Shown: positions 9,192 through 18,341 of the stretch, in pieces | Layout: the number at the start of each line of letters is the position of its first letter | Numbering within the stretch: position 1 is the first letter of the stretch | NCBI GenBank assembly: GCA_017512425.1 | Contig: JAFWGI010000005.1 | Coordinates: 248,001-312,000, forward strand | Length of the DNA stretch: 64,000 bases | Source: Hyphomicrobium sp. | GTDB lineage: Bacteria; Pseudomonadota; Alphaproteobacteria; Rhizobiales; Hyphomicrobiaceae | Direction of reading: 5' to 3' | Notes under the pieces: generated by a model | Databases searched by the model: none | The model's input: the letters and a program-made list of their open reading frames with translations, nothing else | What the model was told of the DNA's origin: nothing | Translations under genes and position numbers: made by a program

Positions 9192-10145
9192 ATGATGTGG
9201 CAGCGGCAAGTTCTGCGCAGTCCGGCGACGCCTGTCCGCTTTCAACCCTGGCAATTGCTCAACCCCGCCGCACTCGACGCCCTGCCATTCAAGCGCGCGA
9301 TCGAACCGAAGATTTACGGCCGCATCGGCAATCTCGAAGTCCGTCTTGCTCGCACCCGCGCCGAAATCCGATTGGCGCAGCGTTTGCGCTATCAAGTCTT
9401 TTACGAAGAAATGTGCGCCGTCCCGACGCGCCTTGCGCAGTTCCGCCGCCGCGACGAAGACCGCTACGATGCGATCTGCGATCACCTGTTGGTGGTCGAT
9501 CTAGACTATTCGCGTAAGGCGTCCGCCATTGGCCGCGCCGCGTTGCCGAAAGTCGTTGGAACGTATCGCGTGCTGCGCCAGGACGTTGCCGATCGCGGAC
9601 TTGGATTTTATACCTCCAGCGAATATGACATCGCGCCTCTGATCGCTGCGAAGTCGCCAAAGTACAAATTCATGGAACTCGGCCGCTCTTGCGTGCTGGC
9701 GCCGTATCGCAACAAGCGTTCGGTCGAACTGCTCTGGCACGGTTTGTGGACCTACATCCGCGAACACAAGGTCGACGTGATGATCGGTTGCGCAAGCTTT
9801 GAAGGGACCGATCCGAATGTGCACGCGGAGGCTTTGAGCTTCCTGCATCACAACGCGCTTGCTTCGCCGGAGTGGCGGTGCCGCGCGCACGACGGCCTGC
9901 ACGTTTCGATGGACCTGATGCCGAAAGATCAGATCAATCCAAAACAGGCGCTGAAAGGCATTCCGCCGCTGATCAAGGGCTATCTGCGCCTCGGCGCCAG
10001 CGTCGGCGATGGCGCCGTCATCGACCGCCAGTTCGGCACGACTGACGTGTTGATTGTCTTGCCGGTCGAGAAGATCGATCCGCGCTACTTCGACTATTAC
10101 GGCGCGCCGCAGGAAACCAAGAGCCGCGTCGCGGTCGACGCCTGA
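9192..10145 (+). CDS. olsB: Ornithine N-alpha-acyltransferase (GNAT family)
   Basis: 317 residues, ATG with AGGGGTGA upstream. The sequence fits OlsB, which transfers a 3-hydroxyacyl group from ACP to the alpha-amino group of ornithine, making the lyso-ornithine lipid that OlsA then acylates. Motifs seen: LRYQVFYEEM at the start of the acyltransferase fold, KVVGTYRVLRQDVA, FMELGRSCVLAPYR (the acyl-CoA/ACP-binding region of GNAT enzymes) and IGCASFEGTDPNVHAEALSF. The window also holds a PlsC-type acyltransferase (24779) that could act as OlsA, but it is not adjacent. Ornithine lipids are phosphate-free membrane lipids made by many rhizobia, often under phosphate limitation. No Pho box was identified by eye. 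Confidence 0.87.
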   Translation: MMWQRQVLRSPATPVRFQPWQLLNPAALDALPFKRAIEPKIYGRIGNLEVRLARTRAEIRLAQRLRYQVFYEEMCAVPTRLAQFRRRDEDRYDAICDHLLVVDLDYSRKASAIGRAALPKVVGTYRVLRQDVADRGLGFYTSSEYDIAPLIAAKSPKYKFMELGRSCVLAPYRNKRSVELLWHGLWTYIREHKVDVMIGCASFEGTDPNVHAEALSFLHHNALASPEWRCRAHDGLHVSMDLMPKDQINPKQALKGIPPLIKGYLRLGASVGDGAVIDRQFGTTDVLIVLPVEKIDPRYFDYYGAPQETKSRVAVDA

Positions 10146-10149
10146 GGTT

Positions 10150-12423
10150 TCAAACCCGTCCGACGCCATAGGCGGCGAGCGCCGCCATGTTGACGACATC
10201 GACATCGGTCGCACCGAACGGGCAAATCTGTACCGAGTGCGATAGGCCGACGATGATCGGCCCGATGATCGTCGCGCCACCCAGTTCTTTGAGCATCTTG
10301 GTCGAGATCGAGGCTGCGTGGAACGCCGGCATGACGAGCACGTTCGCCGTGTCGGACAGGCGGCAGAACGGATAGTGCTTCATCAAATCTGGGTTGAGCG
10401 CGACGTCAGCCGCCATGTCGCCGTCGAACTCAAAATCAACCTGGCGCTCGGCCAGAATGCTGACAGCTTCGCGTACGACGTCGGAACGTTCGCCGCGCGG
10501 CTGTCCGAACGTCGAGTACGCCAGCAGCGCAACACGCGGCTCGACGCCGAAATTGCGCGCCGCTTGCGCGGCTTCCGTCGCGATGTTGGCGAGTTGCTCG
10601 GCGGTCGGCATGTCGTGAATGCTGGTGTCGGCGATCAGAACGGCGCGGCCGCGGTTGAGCGCCAGCGAGACACCGATCGTGTGACGGCCGGGCTTCGTAT
10701 CGAGCACGCGGCGCACGTCGGCGTAGACGCTCGTCCAGTTGCGCGTCACCCCTGAGACCATTGCGTCGGCGTAACCGTGCACGACCATCAGTGCCGCAAA
10801 GATGTTGCGTTCGTTGGCGACGAGACGTTCGCAATCGCGGCGCAGGTAGCCGCGCCGCTGCAAACGCGCATAGAGATAATCGGCGAATTCCTGGACATGC
10901 GGCGATGATGTCGTGTCGATCAATTCATAGGCCGAGCGCAAAGGCATCCCGAGTTCGCGGAAGCGTTCGGTCACGACCTTCTTCGAGCCGATCAAAATCG
11001 GCTGTCCAAAGCCCTGCGCGTAATACGTGTTAGCGGCGCGGATGACGGCTGGGTCTTCGCCTTCCGAGAAGACGACGCGCTTTGGATCGTTGCGCACAGA
11101 ATCGAATGTTGATTGCAGCCATCCGGCAACCGGATCGAGACGGCCCTTCAACCGCGAGACATAGGCGTCCATGTCGACAATCGGTTTGCGCGCGACGCCG
11201 GAATCCATCGCAGCCTTGGCGACGGCTGGCGGCACATGCGACATCAGCCGGGGATCGAACGGTGCCGGAATGATATAGCCCGGACCAAACTGCGGACGCT
11301 CGCCGTGAAAGGCGGCGGCGACTTGATCGGGTACTTCTTCACGCGCCAATCCGGCGATCGCTTCGGCGGCAGCAATCTTCATCGCATCGTTGATCGTCGT
11401 CGCCTGTACGTCGAGTGCGCCGCGGAAGATGAATGGAAAGCACAACACATTGTTGATCTGATTGGCGTAGTCCGAGCGGCCTGTCGCGGTGATCGCATCG
11501 CTACGAACCGACTTCACGTCTTCTGGCGTAATTTCAGGATCGGGATTGGCCATTGCGAAGATCAGCGGCTTCTCCGCCATGCTCGCGACCATGTCCTTCG
11601 ACACGACGCCTGCTGCGGACAGGCCCAAGAAAACGTCAGCACCTTCCATGACTTCAGCGAGTGTGCGCGCCTTTGTCTTCTGCGCATACGGCTCCTTGTA
11701 CGGGTCCATCAGCGTCTTGCGTCCGGCGTATACGACGCCTTCGATGTCGGCGATCGTGATGTTCTCGCGCTTCATGCCGATTTTGCAGAGCAGGTTCAGG
11801 CACGCGAGCGCTGCAGCGCCCGCACCGGCGCAAACCATGCGCACATTGGCGATATCTTTATCGACGACTTTCAGGCCGTTCAAAATGCCTGCGGCTACGA
11901 CAATGGCGGTGCCATGCTGGTCGTCGTGGAAGACGGGGATGTCGAGCAGCGCTTTGAGCCGCTCCTCGATGACGAAGCAGTCCGGTGACTTGATGTCTTC
12001 GAGGTTCAATCCGCCAAATGATGGACCCAGATAGCGCACCGAATTGATGAAGGCTTCGACGTCTGGCGTGTCAACCAGAAGGTCGATGGAATCGATGTCG
12101 GCGAAGCGCTTGAAGAGAGCGGCTTTGCCTTCCATGACCGGCTTGGCAGCAAGCGCGCCGAGATTGCCGAGGCCGAGGATCGCGGTGCCGTTTGAGACGA
12201 CGGCGACAAGATTGCCTTTGTTCGTGTACGCGTACGCATCGCTGGGATCTTGGGCGATCGCTCGCACTGGGATTGCAACGCCGGGAGAATATGCGAGCGA
12301 CAAGTCGCGTTGCGTTGCCAGTGGCTTTGTCGGCGTGACTTCGAGCTTGCCGGGTTTGCCCATGGCGTGGAACTGCAGCGCCTCCTGGGCCGTGACACGC
12401 GCAGCGCGAAATTGGGTAGCCAT
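10150..12423 (-). CDS. maeB: NADP-dependent malic enzyme with phosphotransacetylase-like C-terminus
   Basis: 757 residues from ATG 12423, matching the size of MaeB; the frame stays open to 12618 but the extra leader is not conserved-looking. The N-terminal half is malic enzyme: SLAYSPGVAIPVRAI, FHDDQHGTAIVVAAGILNG, and an NAD(P)-binding Rossmann segment near VRMVCAGAGAAALACLNL. The C-terminal half resembles phosphate acetyltransferase (RVVFSEGEDPAVIRAA, HGYADAMVSG, ADTSIHDMPTAEQLANI). In the family this half is regulatory and binds acetyl-CoA. The enzyme oxidatively decarboxylates malate to pyruvate and supplies NADPH. It is convergent with olsB (4-base gap) and divergent from mutS. Confidence 0.96.
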   Translation of the reverse strand: MATQFRAARVTAQEALQFHAMGKPGKLEVTPTKPLATQRDLSLAYSPGVAIPVRAIAQDPSDAYAYTNKGNLVAVVSNGTAILGLGNLGALAAKPVMEGKAALFKRFADIDSIDLLVDTPDVEAFINSVRYLGPSFGGLNLEDIKSPDCFVIEERLKALLDIPVFHDDQHGTAIVVAAGILNGLKVVDKDIANVRMVCAGAGAAALACLNLLCKIGMKRENITIADIEGVVYAGRKTLMDPYKEPYAQKTKARTLAEVMEGADVFLGLSAAGVVSKDMVASMAEKPLIFAMANPDPEITPEDVKSVRSDAITATGRSDYANQINNVLCFPFIFRGALDVQATTINDAMKIAAAEAIAGLAREEVPDQVAAAFHGERPQFGPGYIIPAPFDPRLMSHVPPAVAKAAMDSGVARKPIVDMDAYVSRLKGRLDPVAGWLQSTFDSVRNDPKRVVFSEGEDPAVIRAANTYYAQGFGQPILIGSKKVVTERFRELGMPLRSAYELIDTTSSPHVQEFADYLYARLQRRGYLRRDCERLVANERNIFAALMVVHGYADAMVSGVTRNWTSVYADVRRVLDTKPGRHTIGVSLALNRGRAVLIADTSIHDMPTAEQLANIATEAAQAARNFGVEPRVALLAYSTFGQPRGERSDVVREAVSILAERQVDFEFDGDMAADVALNPDLMKHYPFCRLSDTANVLVMPAFHAASISTKMLKELGGATIIGPIIVGLSHSVQICPFGATDVDVVNMAALAAYGVGRV

Positions 12424-12653
12424 TGGGGACCGTTGAACCGTTGCTATCGAAATGTTGCGTCGGGAATGATGGATTTTCCGGCAGGTCCGCGGCGCACGCG
12501 GCCGCAGGACCGTGGAACATGCGGTTACGATAGGTTGCGAGACGCGCCGCGGCAACCTAAGCATAACCCCGGCTTTGGTAGGGTTGTGGGCATCGCGTGT
12601 AGACCCCGCCTGCGGCATCGCAGCCTGACGATTGGGATCAACGCGCTAAGACG

Positions 12654-15485
12654 ATGGTAAAGCACAGCGGACAGCCAAAGGGAAAGCCAGAGGTCAGCGT
12701 CTCGGACGCCGACGCGGAAGTGTCGCATGTCGCGGCCTCGCCGCGTGTTGTGCCGGACGCCACGCCGTCGATGGCGCAGTATCTCGAAATCAAGGCTGCT
12801 AACCCCGACAGTTTGCTCTGGTATCGCATGGGCGATTTCTACGAGCTGTTTTTCCGGGACGCAGTTCTGGCATCTGAGGCGCTATCGATTGTCCTGACGA
12901 AACGCGGCAAGCATCAGGGCGATGACATCCCGATGTGCGGCGTGCCGATCCACAGGGCGGATGAATATCTGCAGCGGCTGATCCGCAAGGGATTCCGCGT
13001 CGCCGTGTGCGAACAACTCGAAGACCCGGCGGAAGCGCGCAAGCGCGGTGCCAAGGCCGTCGTCAAACGCGACGTCGTCCGCCTCGTGACACCGGGCACA
13101 ATTACCGAAGACGCGCTGCTTGAAGCCAAGTCGCGCAATTATTTGACGGCGCTGTTTGCCGGCGTGGCGAATGGCGCCGTGATCGATGTAGCAGAGCCTG
13201 TCGCGCTGGCTTCGATCGATATCTCGACCGGCGAGTTTGAATTGAGCGAAGTCTCTGCGAGTGATCTGGCGGGTGAACTCGTGCGTCTCGCTCCGGGCGA
13301 AATCATTCTGACGGATGCGGCCTTCGCCGATCCGCTGATCCGGCGTGCCGTTGATTTGTCGGGCGCTGCGGCCTCGCCCAATCCGGCGCAGTATTTCGAC
13401 AGCGCTGCAGGCGCGCGCGATTTGAAGGCGCAGCTTGGGGTAAAGGAACTCGACGGTTTCGGCCATTTTACGCGCACAGAGTTGGCGGCGACTGGAGCTG
13501 TTTTGAAGTACATCGCGCTCACGCAGATGGGACAGCGCGCAACGCTGCGCCCGCCGCGGCGTACGACGGGTGCAACGGCGCTGACAATCGACGCCGCGAC
13601 ACGTTCGAGCCTTGAACTTGTCAGATCATCATCCGGTGACAGTTCATCGACGTTGCTCGCCGCAGTCGACCGCACGGTGACGGGTGCTGGCGCGCGCGAA
13701 CTGCAGGCACGGCTTTCAAGCCCGCTCGCCGACGCCGATGCGATCAACGCGCGGCTCGATTGCCTGACGTTCATGATCGAGCGGCGGCGCACAATCGCTG
13801 ACGTGCGCAAGATTTTACGGCAAACACCCGATATGGCGCGAGCGCTGCCGCGTCTCGGCTTCGGTCGCGGTGGTCCGCGCGATTTGGCTTCCATAGGCGC
13901 AGGATTGGACGCGGCGCGCGCATGCAGTGCGGCTTTGCAGGCGAGCGCCGGTGTCATCGGTTTACCGCCGCTGCTTAGCGATCTCGCGCGGCGGCTGACG
14001 GCAGCACCCGTTGCACTCGCGACCGCGCTCAAGGCCGCTATCATCGACGAGCCGCCGTATCTGCGCCGGGATGGCGACTTCGTCCGCCCAGGATACAATG
14101 CTGATCTCGACGCCGCGATTGCACTCCGCGACAACAGCCGCGACGTTCTCGCCCGGCTTGAAGCGCGCTACGTCGAAGAAACCGGTATCAAGCAGCTCAA
14201 GATCCGGCACAACAACATCCTTGGCTATTACGTCGAGGTCACGCAGCTCAACGCCAAGCCGTTGCAGACGCCGCCATTCGACACGATCTTCCGGCATCGC
14301 CAGTCGATGGCCAACGCGATGCGGTTCTCGACGGCTGAATTGCTCGAAGCCGAAGGCCAGATCGCGTCAGCTTCGGAGCGCGCGCTTCAGCTTGAGCAGG
14401 AGGTCTTCAACGACCTTGTGCATCAGATCGCCGAGGCACAAGGCGCCGTCGCGGACGCGGCCGCAGCGCTCGCCGAACTCGACGTCATCGCAGCACTTAG
14501 CGAACTCGCACTCGAACAGAACTACGTCCGCCCGGTGATCGACGCGAGCGACGCATTCGATATTCGCGGCGGACGCCATCCTGTCGTGCAGCAGGCTTTG
14601 GCGCGCAGCAACGCTGGCGCGTTCATCGACAACGATTGCGTGCTCGGCCGGGCGTCGGGTGACGGCGAGAATTCTGCGAGCGTTTTGCCCGACGCGCGCA
14701 TCTGGCTCGTCACCGGCCCGAACATGGCTGGTAAATCGACTTTTCTGCGCCAGAACGCGCTGATCACGGTCATGGCGCAGACCGGTTCTTATGTGCCGGC
14801 AAAGTCGGCGCACATCGGAGTCGTCGACCGGCTATTCTCACGCGTCGGCGCATCGGACGATCTTGCGCGCGGGCGCTCGACCTTCATGGTCGAGATGGTC
14901 GAGACGGCTGCAATCCTCAATCAGGCAACAGCACGCTCGCTTGTCATTCTTGATGAAATCGGCCGCGGCACAGCGACGTTCGACGGCCTGTCGATCGCCT
15001 GGGCGACCGTCGAATATCTCCACGACGTCACAAAAGCGCGGGCGTTGTTCGCGACCCACTATCACGAATTAACGGCGCTTTCGAAAACGCTTGCCCGAGT
15101 CGCAAACGTTACGATGGACATCACCGACTGGCAGGACGAGATCGTGTTCCTGCACAAGGTCAAGGCCGGCGCGGCCAGCCGCTCCTACGGCATTCAGGTC
15201 GCCAAGCTCGCGGGCCTTCCCGACGTGGTCTTATCGCGCGCCCGCGATGTCCTCGCGCTGCTCGAAAAAAACGATCGCCGGTCAAAAGGCAACGGCGGCC
15301 TGCTCGACGATCTTCCGCTGTTCGCCGCCGCGCGTCCGAAATCATTTACCGGTCCGGCCCCCCAATCGGCTGTCGACGCTGCGCTCGCAGACATTCGGCC
15401 CGACGATTTGACGCCGAAAGCGGCACTTGAAAAACTCTATGCTCTGAAAGCCTTGAGCGACAGCACGCGAAAGAAGGACGCCTAG
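12654..15485 (+). CDS. mutS: DNA mismatch repair protein MutS
   Basis: 943 residues. N-terminal mismatch-recognition domain: PSMAQYLEIKAANPDSLLWY then MGDFYELFF, with the intercalating Phe-x-Glu motif as FYE (family GDFYELF). Connector, lever and clamp domains follow. The C-terminal ATPase has Walker A GPNMAGKST (about residues 690-698), STFMVEMVE, Walker B LVILDEIGRGT and FATHYHELT. It recognises base mismatches and small loops and recruits MutL. The first 40 residues are a polar extension before the conserved core, so the ATG at 12654 may not be the only start. glnD follows immediately: the glnD Shine-Dalgarno lies within the last mutS codons, implying translational coupling. Confidence 0.98.
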   Translation: MVKHSGQPKGKPEVSVSDADAEVSHVAASPRVVPDATPSMAQYLEIKAANPDSLLWYRMGDFYELFFRDAVLASEALSIVLTKRGKHQGDDIPMCGVPIHRADEYLQRLIRKGFRVAVCEQLEDPAEARKRGAKAVVKRDVVRLVTPGTITEDALLEAKSRNYLTALFAGVANGAVIDVAEPVALASIDISTGEFELSEVSASDLAGELVRLAPGEIILTDAAFADPLIRRAVDLSGAAASPNPAQYFDSAAGARDLKAQLGVKELDGFGHFTRTELAATGAVLKYIALTQMGQRATLRPPRRTTGATALTIDAATRSSLELVRSSSGDSSSTLLAAVDRTVTGAGARELQARLSSPLADADAINARLDCLTFMIERRRTIADVRKILRQTPDMARALPRLGFGRGGPRDLASIGAGLDAARACSAALQASAGVIGLPPLLSDLARRLTAAPVALATALKAAIIDEPPYLRRDGDFVRPGYNADLDAAIALRDNSRDVLARLEARYVEETGIKQLKIRHNNILGYYVEVTQLNAKPLQTPPFDTIFRHRQSMANAMRFSTAELLEAEGQIASASERALQLEQEVFNDLVHQIAEAQGAVADAAAALAELDVIAALSELALEQNYVRPVIDASDAFDIRGGRHPVVQQALARSNAGAFIDNDCVLGRASGDGENSASVLPDARIWLVTGPNMAGKSTFLRQNALITVMAQTGSYVPAKSAHIGVVDRLFSRVGASDDLARGRSTFMVEMVETAAILNQATARSLVILDEIGRGTATFDGLSIAWATVEYLHDVTKARALFATHYHELTALSKTLARVANVTMDITDWQDEIVFLHKVKAGAASRSYGIQVAKLAGLPDVVLSRARDVLALLEKNDRRSKGNGGLLDDLPLFAAARPKSFTGPAPQSAVDAALADIRPDDLTPKAALEKLYALKALSDSTRKKDA

Positions 15486-15487
15486 CC

Positions 15488-18259
15488 ATTCCCGTTCTCA
15501 AAGCGCCGCCATTCTTCGATCCGACCGCGCTTCGGCAAGAGTTGACCTTTGCTTTCAACGCGAAGGGCGGCGCATCGGAGGCGCGTCCGTTTCTGATCGA
15601 GCGGCTGAAGGCACTCGTTGCTGATGCGCGGAGCTCGGCGCGCACCGCGCTCGAGATCGACGGCAACGGCCGCAAATGCGCTGAAAGCCTGTCGTACTTC
15701 CAAGACGAGTTGATCCGCCTGATCTACGACTGGACGATCGCGCATGTCTATCGCGCCACCAATCCATCGGACGCCGAGCGCATGGCGTTGGTGGCAACCG
15801 GCGGCTACGGCCGTGGCATGCTAGCGCCGGGATCCGATATCGATCTGTTGTTTCTATTGCCCTACAAGCAGACGCCGTGGGGCGAAAGCGTCGCCGAGTA
15901 TATGCTCTACATCCTTTGGGATCTCGGCTTCAAAGTCGGCCACGCGACGCGCACGGTCGAGCAGTGCATCAAACTTGGCACCGCCGACATGACGATCCGT
16001 ACCGCATTGCTGGATGCACGCCTGATCCAAGGCGACCGGCAGTTGTTTGCGGAATTTGAAGACCGCTTTAAAAACGATATCGTGTCGGGAACAGCGCGCG
16101 CCTTCATTGACGCCAAGATGTCGGAACGTGACGAGCGCACGCGCCGCGTCGGCGAAAGCCGCTACAAAGTCGAGCCGAACGTAAAAGATGGCAAAGGCGG
16201 TTTGCGCGATCTGCATACGCTCAATTGGCTCTCGAAGTATGTGTTCGGTCAGGAAGTCGGTACGGCGGCCGTGCTCGCGGGGCTATACACGGAAGAGGAA
16301 GTCAACACGTTCCGCCGCTGCGAGGATTTTTTGTGGAGTGTGCGGTGCTTCCTGCATTTCACGACCGGTCGGCCGGAAGAGGTTCTGTCGTTCGACGTAC
16401 AGCCGATCATGGCGCAAAGCCTCGGCTACACGGCGCGCGGCGGATTGCGCGCGGTCGAACGCTTCATGAAGCACTACTTTCTCATCGCCAAGGACGTCGG
16501 AGATTTGACGACGATCCTTTGCGGCACGCTCGAAATTCATCAGTTGAAGTCGTCGCCCGGCTTGACGCGGTTCCTCAATCCGCTGAGTTGGCGCACGCGC
16601 CGCGACGTGCGCCAGAAAACAGATTTTCGCATCGACAACGATCGCTTGAACGTCGCAGACGGCGCGGTTTTCGAACGCGATCCGCTGAATCTGATCAGGC
16701 TGTTCACGCAGGCCGAACGCACTGGCGGCTTATTGCATCCCGACGCAGTCAGGCTGCTGCGCTCGTCGTTGCGTCTCGTCGACGACAAATTGCGCGCCGA
16801 TCCGGAAGCCAACCGGCTGTTTCTTGAGTTGCTGACCGCCAGCGCCAAGCCGGACGCGATCCTGCGGCGGATGAATGAATCCGGCGTGCTCGGCAAGTTC
16901 ATCCCCGAGTTCGGCCGCGTCGTCGCGATGATGCAGTTCAATATGTACCATCACTATACGGTCGATGAGCACCTGCTACGCACTGTCGGCAATCTCCTAG
17001 CAATCGAGTCCGGCCAACTGGCCGCCGAGCTGCCGCTCGCGACGTCGATTTTCAAATCGATCCAGAACCGCCGCGCGCTTTTTGTTGCGGCGTTTCTGCA
17101 CGATATCGGCAAGGGGCGCAAAGAAGATCATTCCATCGTCGGTGCGCGCATTGCGCGTAAAATCTGTCCCCGCCTCGGGTTGACGCCCGCTGAAAGTGAT
17201 CTTGTCGTCTGGCTGATCGAAGAGCATCTCACGATGAGCAACGTCGCGCATTCGCGCGATATCTCCGATCCCGAGACCGTGCGAAAATTCGCCGACGTCG
17301 TGCAAAGTCCGGAGCGCCTGAAGCTGCTGCTGCTGCTCACCTGCGCCGATATCCGCGCCGTCGGGCCGGGCGTTTGGAACGGTTGGAAAGGCCAACTGCT
17401 GCGCACGCTTTATCATGAGACCGAGCCGCTCGTCGCGGGTGGGCATACGCAGATGCGCCGCGACGACAGGATCGCCGAAGCGCAGGCCGCATTGCGCCAA
17501 AAGCTTGCCGATTGGCCGGCGGCAGAAATCGATCGCTTTATCGCACGGCATTATCAGAGCTATTGGTTGCGCACCGATACGGCAACGCAGGTCGAGCACG
17601 CAACGTTGCTCAGGGAAGCGCAAGGCGCCAAGACGAAACTTGCGACGCGCGTCAAGACCGACGCATTCACAGCCATTACAGAGTTGACGGTGTTTGCGCC
17701 AAACCACGCGCGCCTGCTCGCTTTGTTTGCCGGCGCTTGCGCGGCTGCAGGGTCGAACATTGTCGGCGCCCACATCACGACGACGCGCGACGGATACGCG
17801 CTCGATACATTCCTGCTGGCGCGCGAATTCACAGACGATGCCGACGAGTTGCGGCGCGCCAAGCGGATCGGCGAAACCATCGACAGGCTACTGCGCGGCA
17901 AGGATCGCCTGCAACAACTGCTGAGCAAAAAGCGGCCCTCGGCGCGCGCCGTCGAAGCGTTCGTGGTCGAGCCTGAAGTCATCATCAACAACGCGCTGTC
18001 GGAACGCCTGACGGTGCTTGAAGTCGCCGGTCGCGACCGGCCGGGGCTGCTCTACGATCTGACCGCCGCAATTTCCGATCTATCGCTCGATATCGCATCG
18101 GCGCACGTTACGACCTTCGGCGAAAAGGCGGTCGACGTCTTTTACGTGACCGATTTGACCGGAAAACAAATTGTCAGCGAAACGCGGCAAGCGGCGATCC
18201 GCGAACGGTTGACCAAAGTTCTCTTGCCGGCGACGGCGGCGGAGAAAGCCGATGCCTAA
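15488..18259 (+). CDS. glnD: PII uridylyltransferase/uridylyl-removing enzyme GlnD, probable AUU start
   Basis: It uridylylates and deuridylylates PII proteins in response to glutamine. Domains: nucleotidyltransferase (GGYGRGMLAPGSDIDLLF), helical region, HD hydrolase (FLHDIGKGRKEDHS) and two C-terminal ACT domains (ITELTVFAPNHARLLAL; TVLEVAGRDRPGLLYDL). The first conventional start is TTG 15542, which would cut off PPFFDPTALRQE, a segment that aligns with the N-terminus of rhizobial GlnD. Between the in-frame TGA at 15428 and that TTG there is no ATG, GTG or TTG. An ATT at 15488 has AAAGAAGGA ending nine bases upstream, so I start here (923 residues). It follows the mutS stop by two bases. 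The identity is certain; the start is inferred. Confidence 0.93.
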   Translation: MPVLKAPPFFDPTALRQELTFAFNAKGGASEARPFLIERLKALVADARSSARTALEIDGNGRKCAESLSYFQDELIRLIYDWTIAHVYRATNPSDAERMALVATGGYGRGMLAPGSDIDLLFLLPYKQTPWGESVAEYMLYILWDLGFKVGHATRTVEQCIKLGTADMTIRTALLDARLIQGDRQLFAEFEDRFKNDIVSGTARAFIDAKMSERDERTRRVGESRYKVEPNVKDGKGGLRDLHTLNWLSKYVFGQEVGTAAVLAGLYTEEEVNTFRRCEDFLWSVRCFLHFTTGRPEEVLSFDVQPIMAQSLGYTARGGLRAVERFMKHYFLIAKDVGDLTTILCGTLEIHQLKSSPGLTRFLNPLSWRTRRDVRQKTDFRIDNDRLNVADGAVFERDPLNLIRLFTQAERTGGLLHPDAVRLLRSSLRLVDDKLRADPEANRLFLELLTASAKPDAILRRMNESGVLGKFIPEFGRVVAMMQFNMYHHYTVDEHLLRTVGNLLAIESGQLAAELPLATSIFKSIQNRRALFVAAFLHDIGKGRKEDHSIVGARIARKICPRLGLTPAESDLVVWLIEEHLTMSNVAHSRDISDPETVRKFADVVQSPERLKLLLLLTCADIRAVGPGVWNGWKGQLLRTLYHETEPLVAGGHTQMRRDDRIAEAQAALRQKLADWPAAEIDRFIARHYQSYWLRTDTATQVEHATLLREAQGAKTKLATRVKTDAFTAITELTVFAPNHARLLALFAGACAAAGSNIVGAHITTTRDGYALDTFLLAREFTDDADELRRAKRIGETIDRLLRGKDRLQQLLSKKRPSARAVEAFVVEPEVIINNALSERLTVLEVAGRDRPGLLYDLTAAISDLSLDIASAHVTTFGEKAVDVFYVTDLTGKQIVSETRQAAIRERLTKVLLPATAAEKADA

Positions 18260-18341
18260 GTATCAGAGCGCTAACCAAACGCCTCCGTTCTTCACTGTCC
18301 GCCTTGCGTCGCTCGTCGAACCCCTTTAGGTCGCTTCTCTC

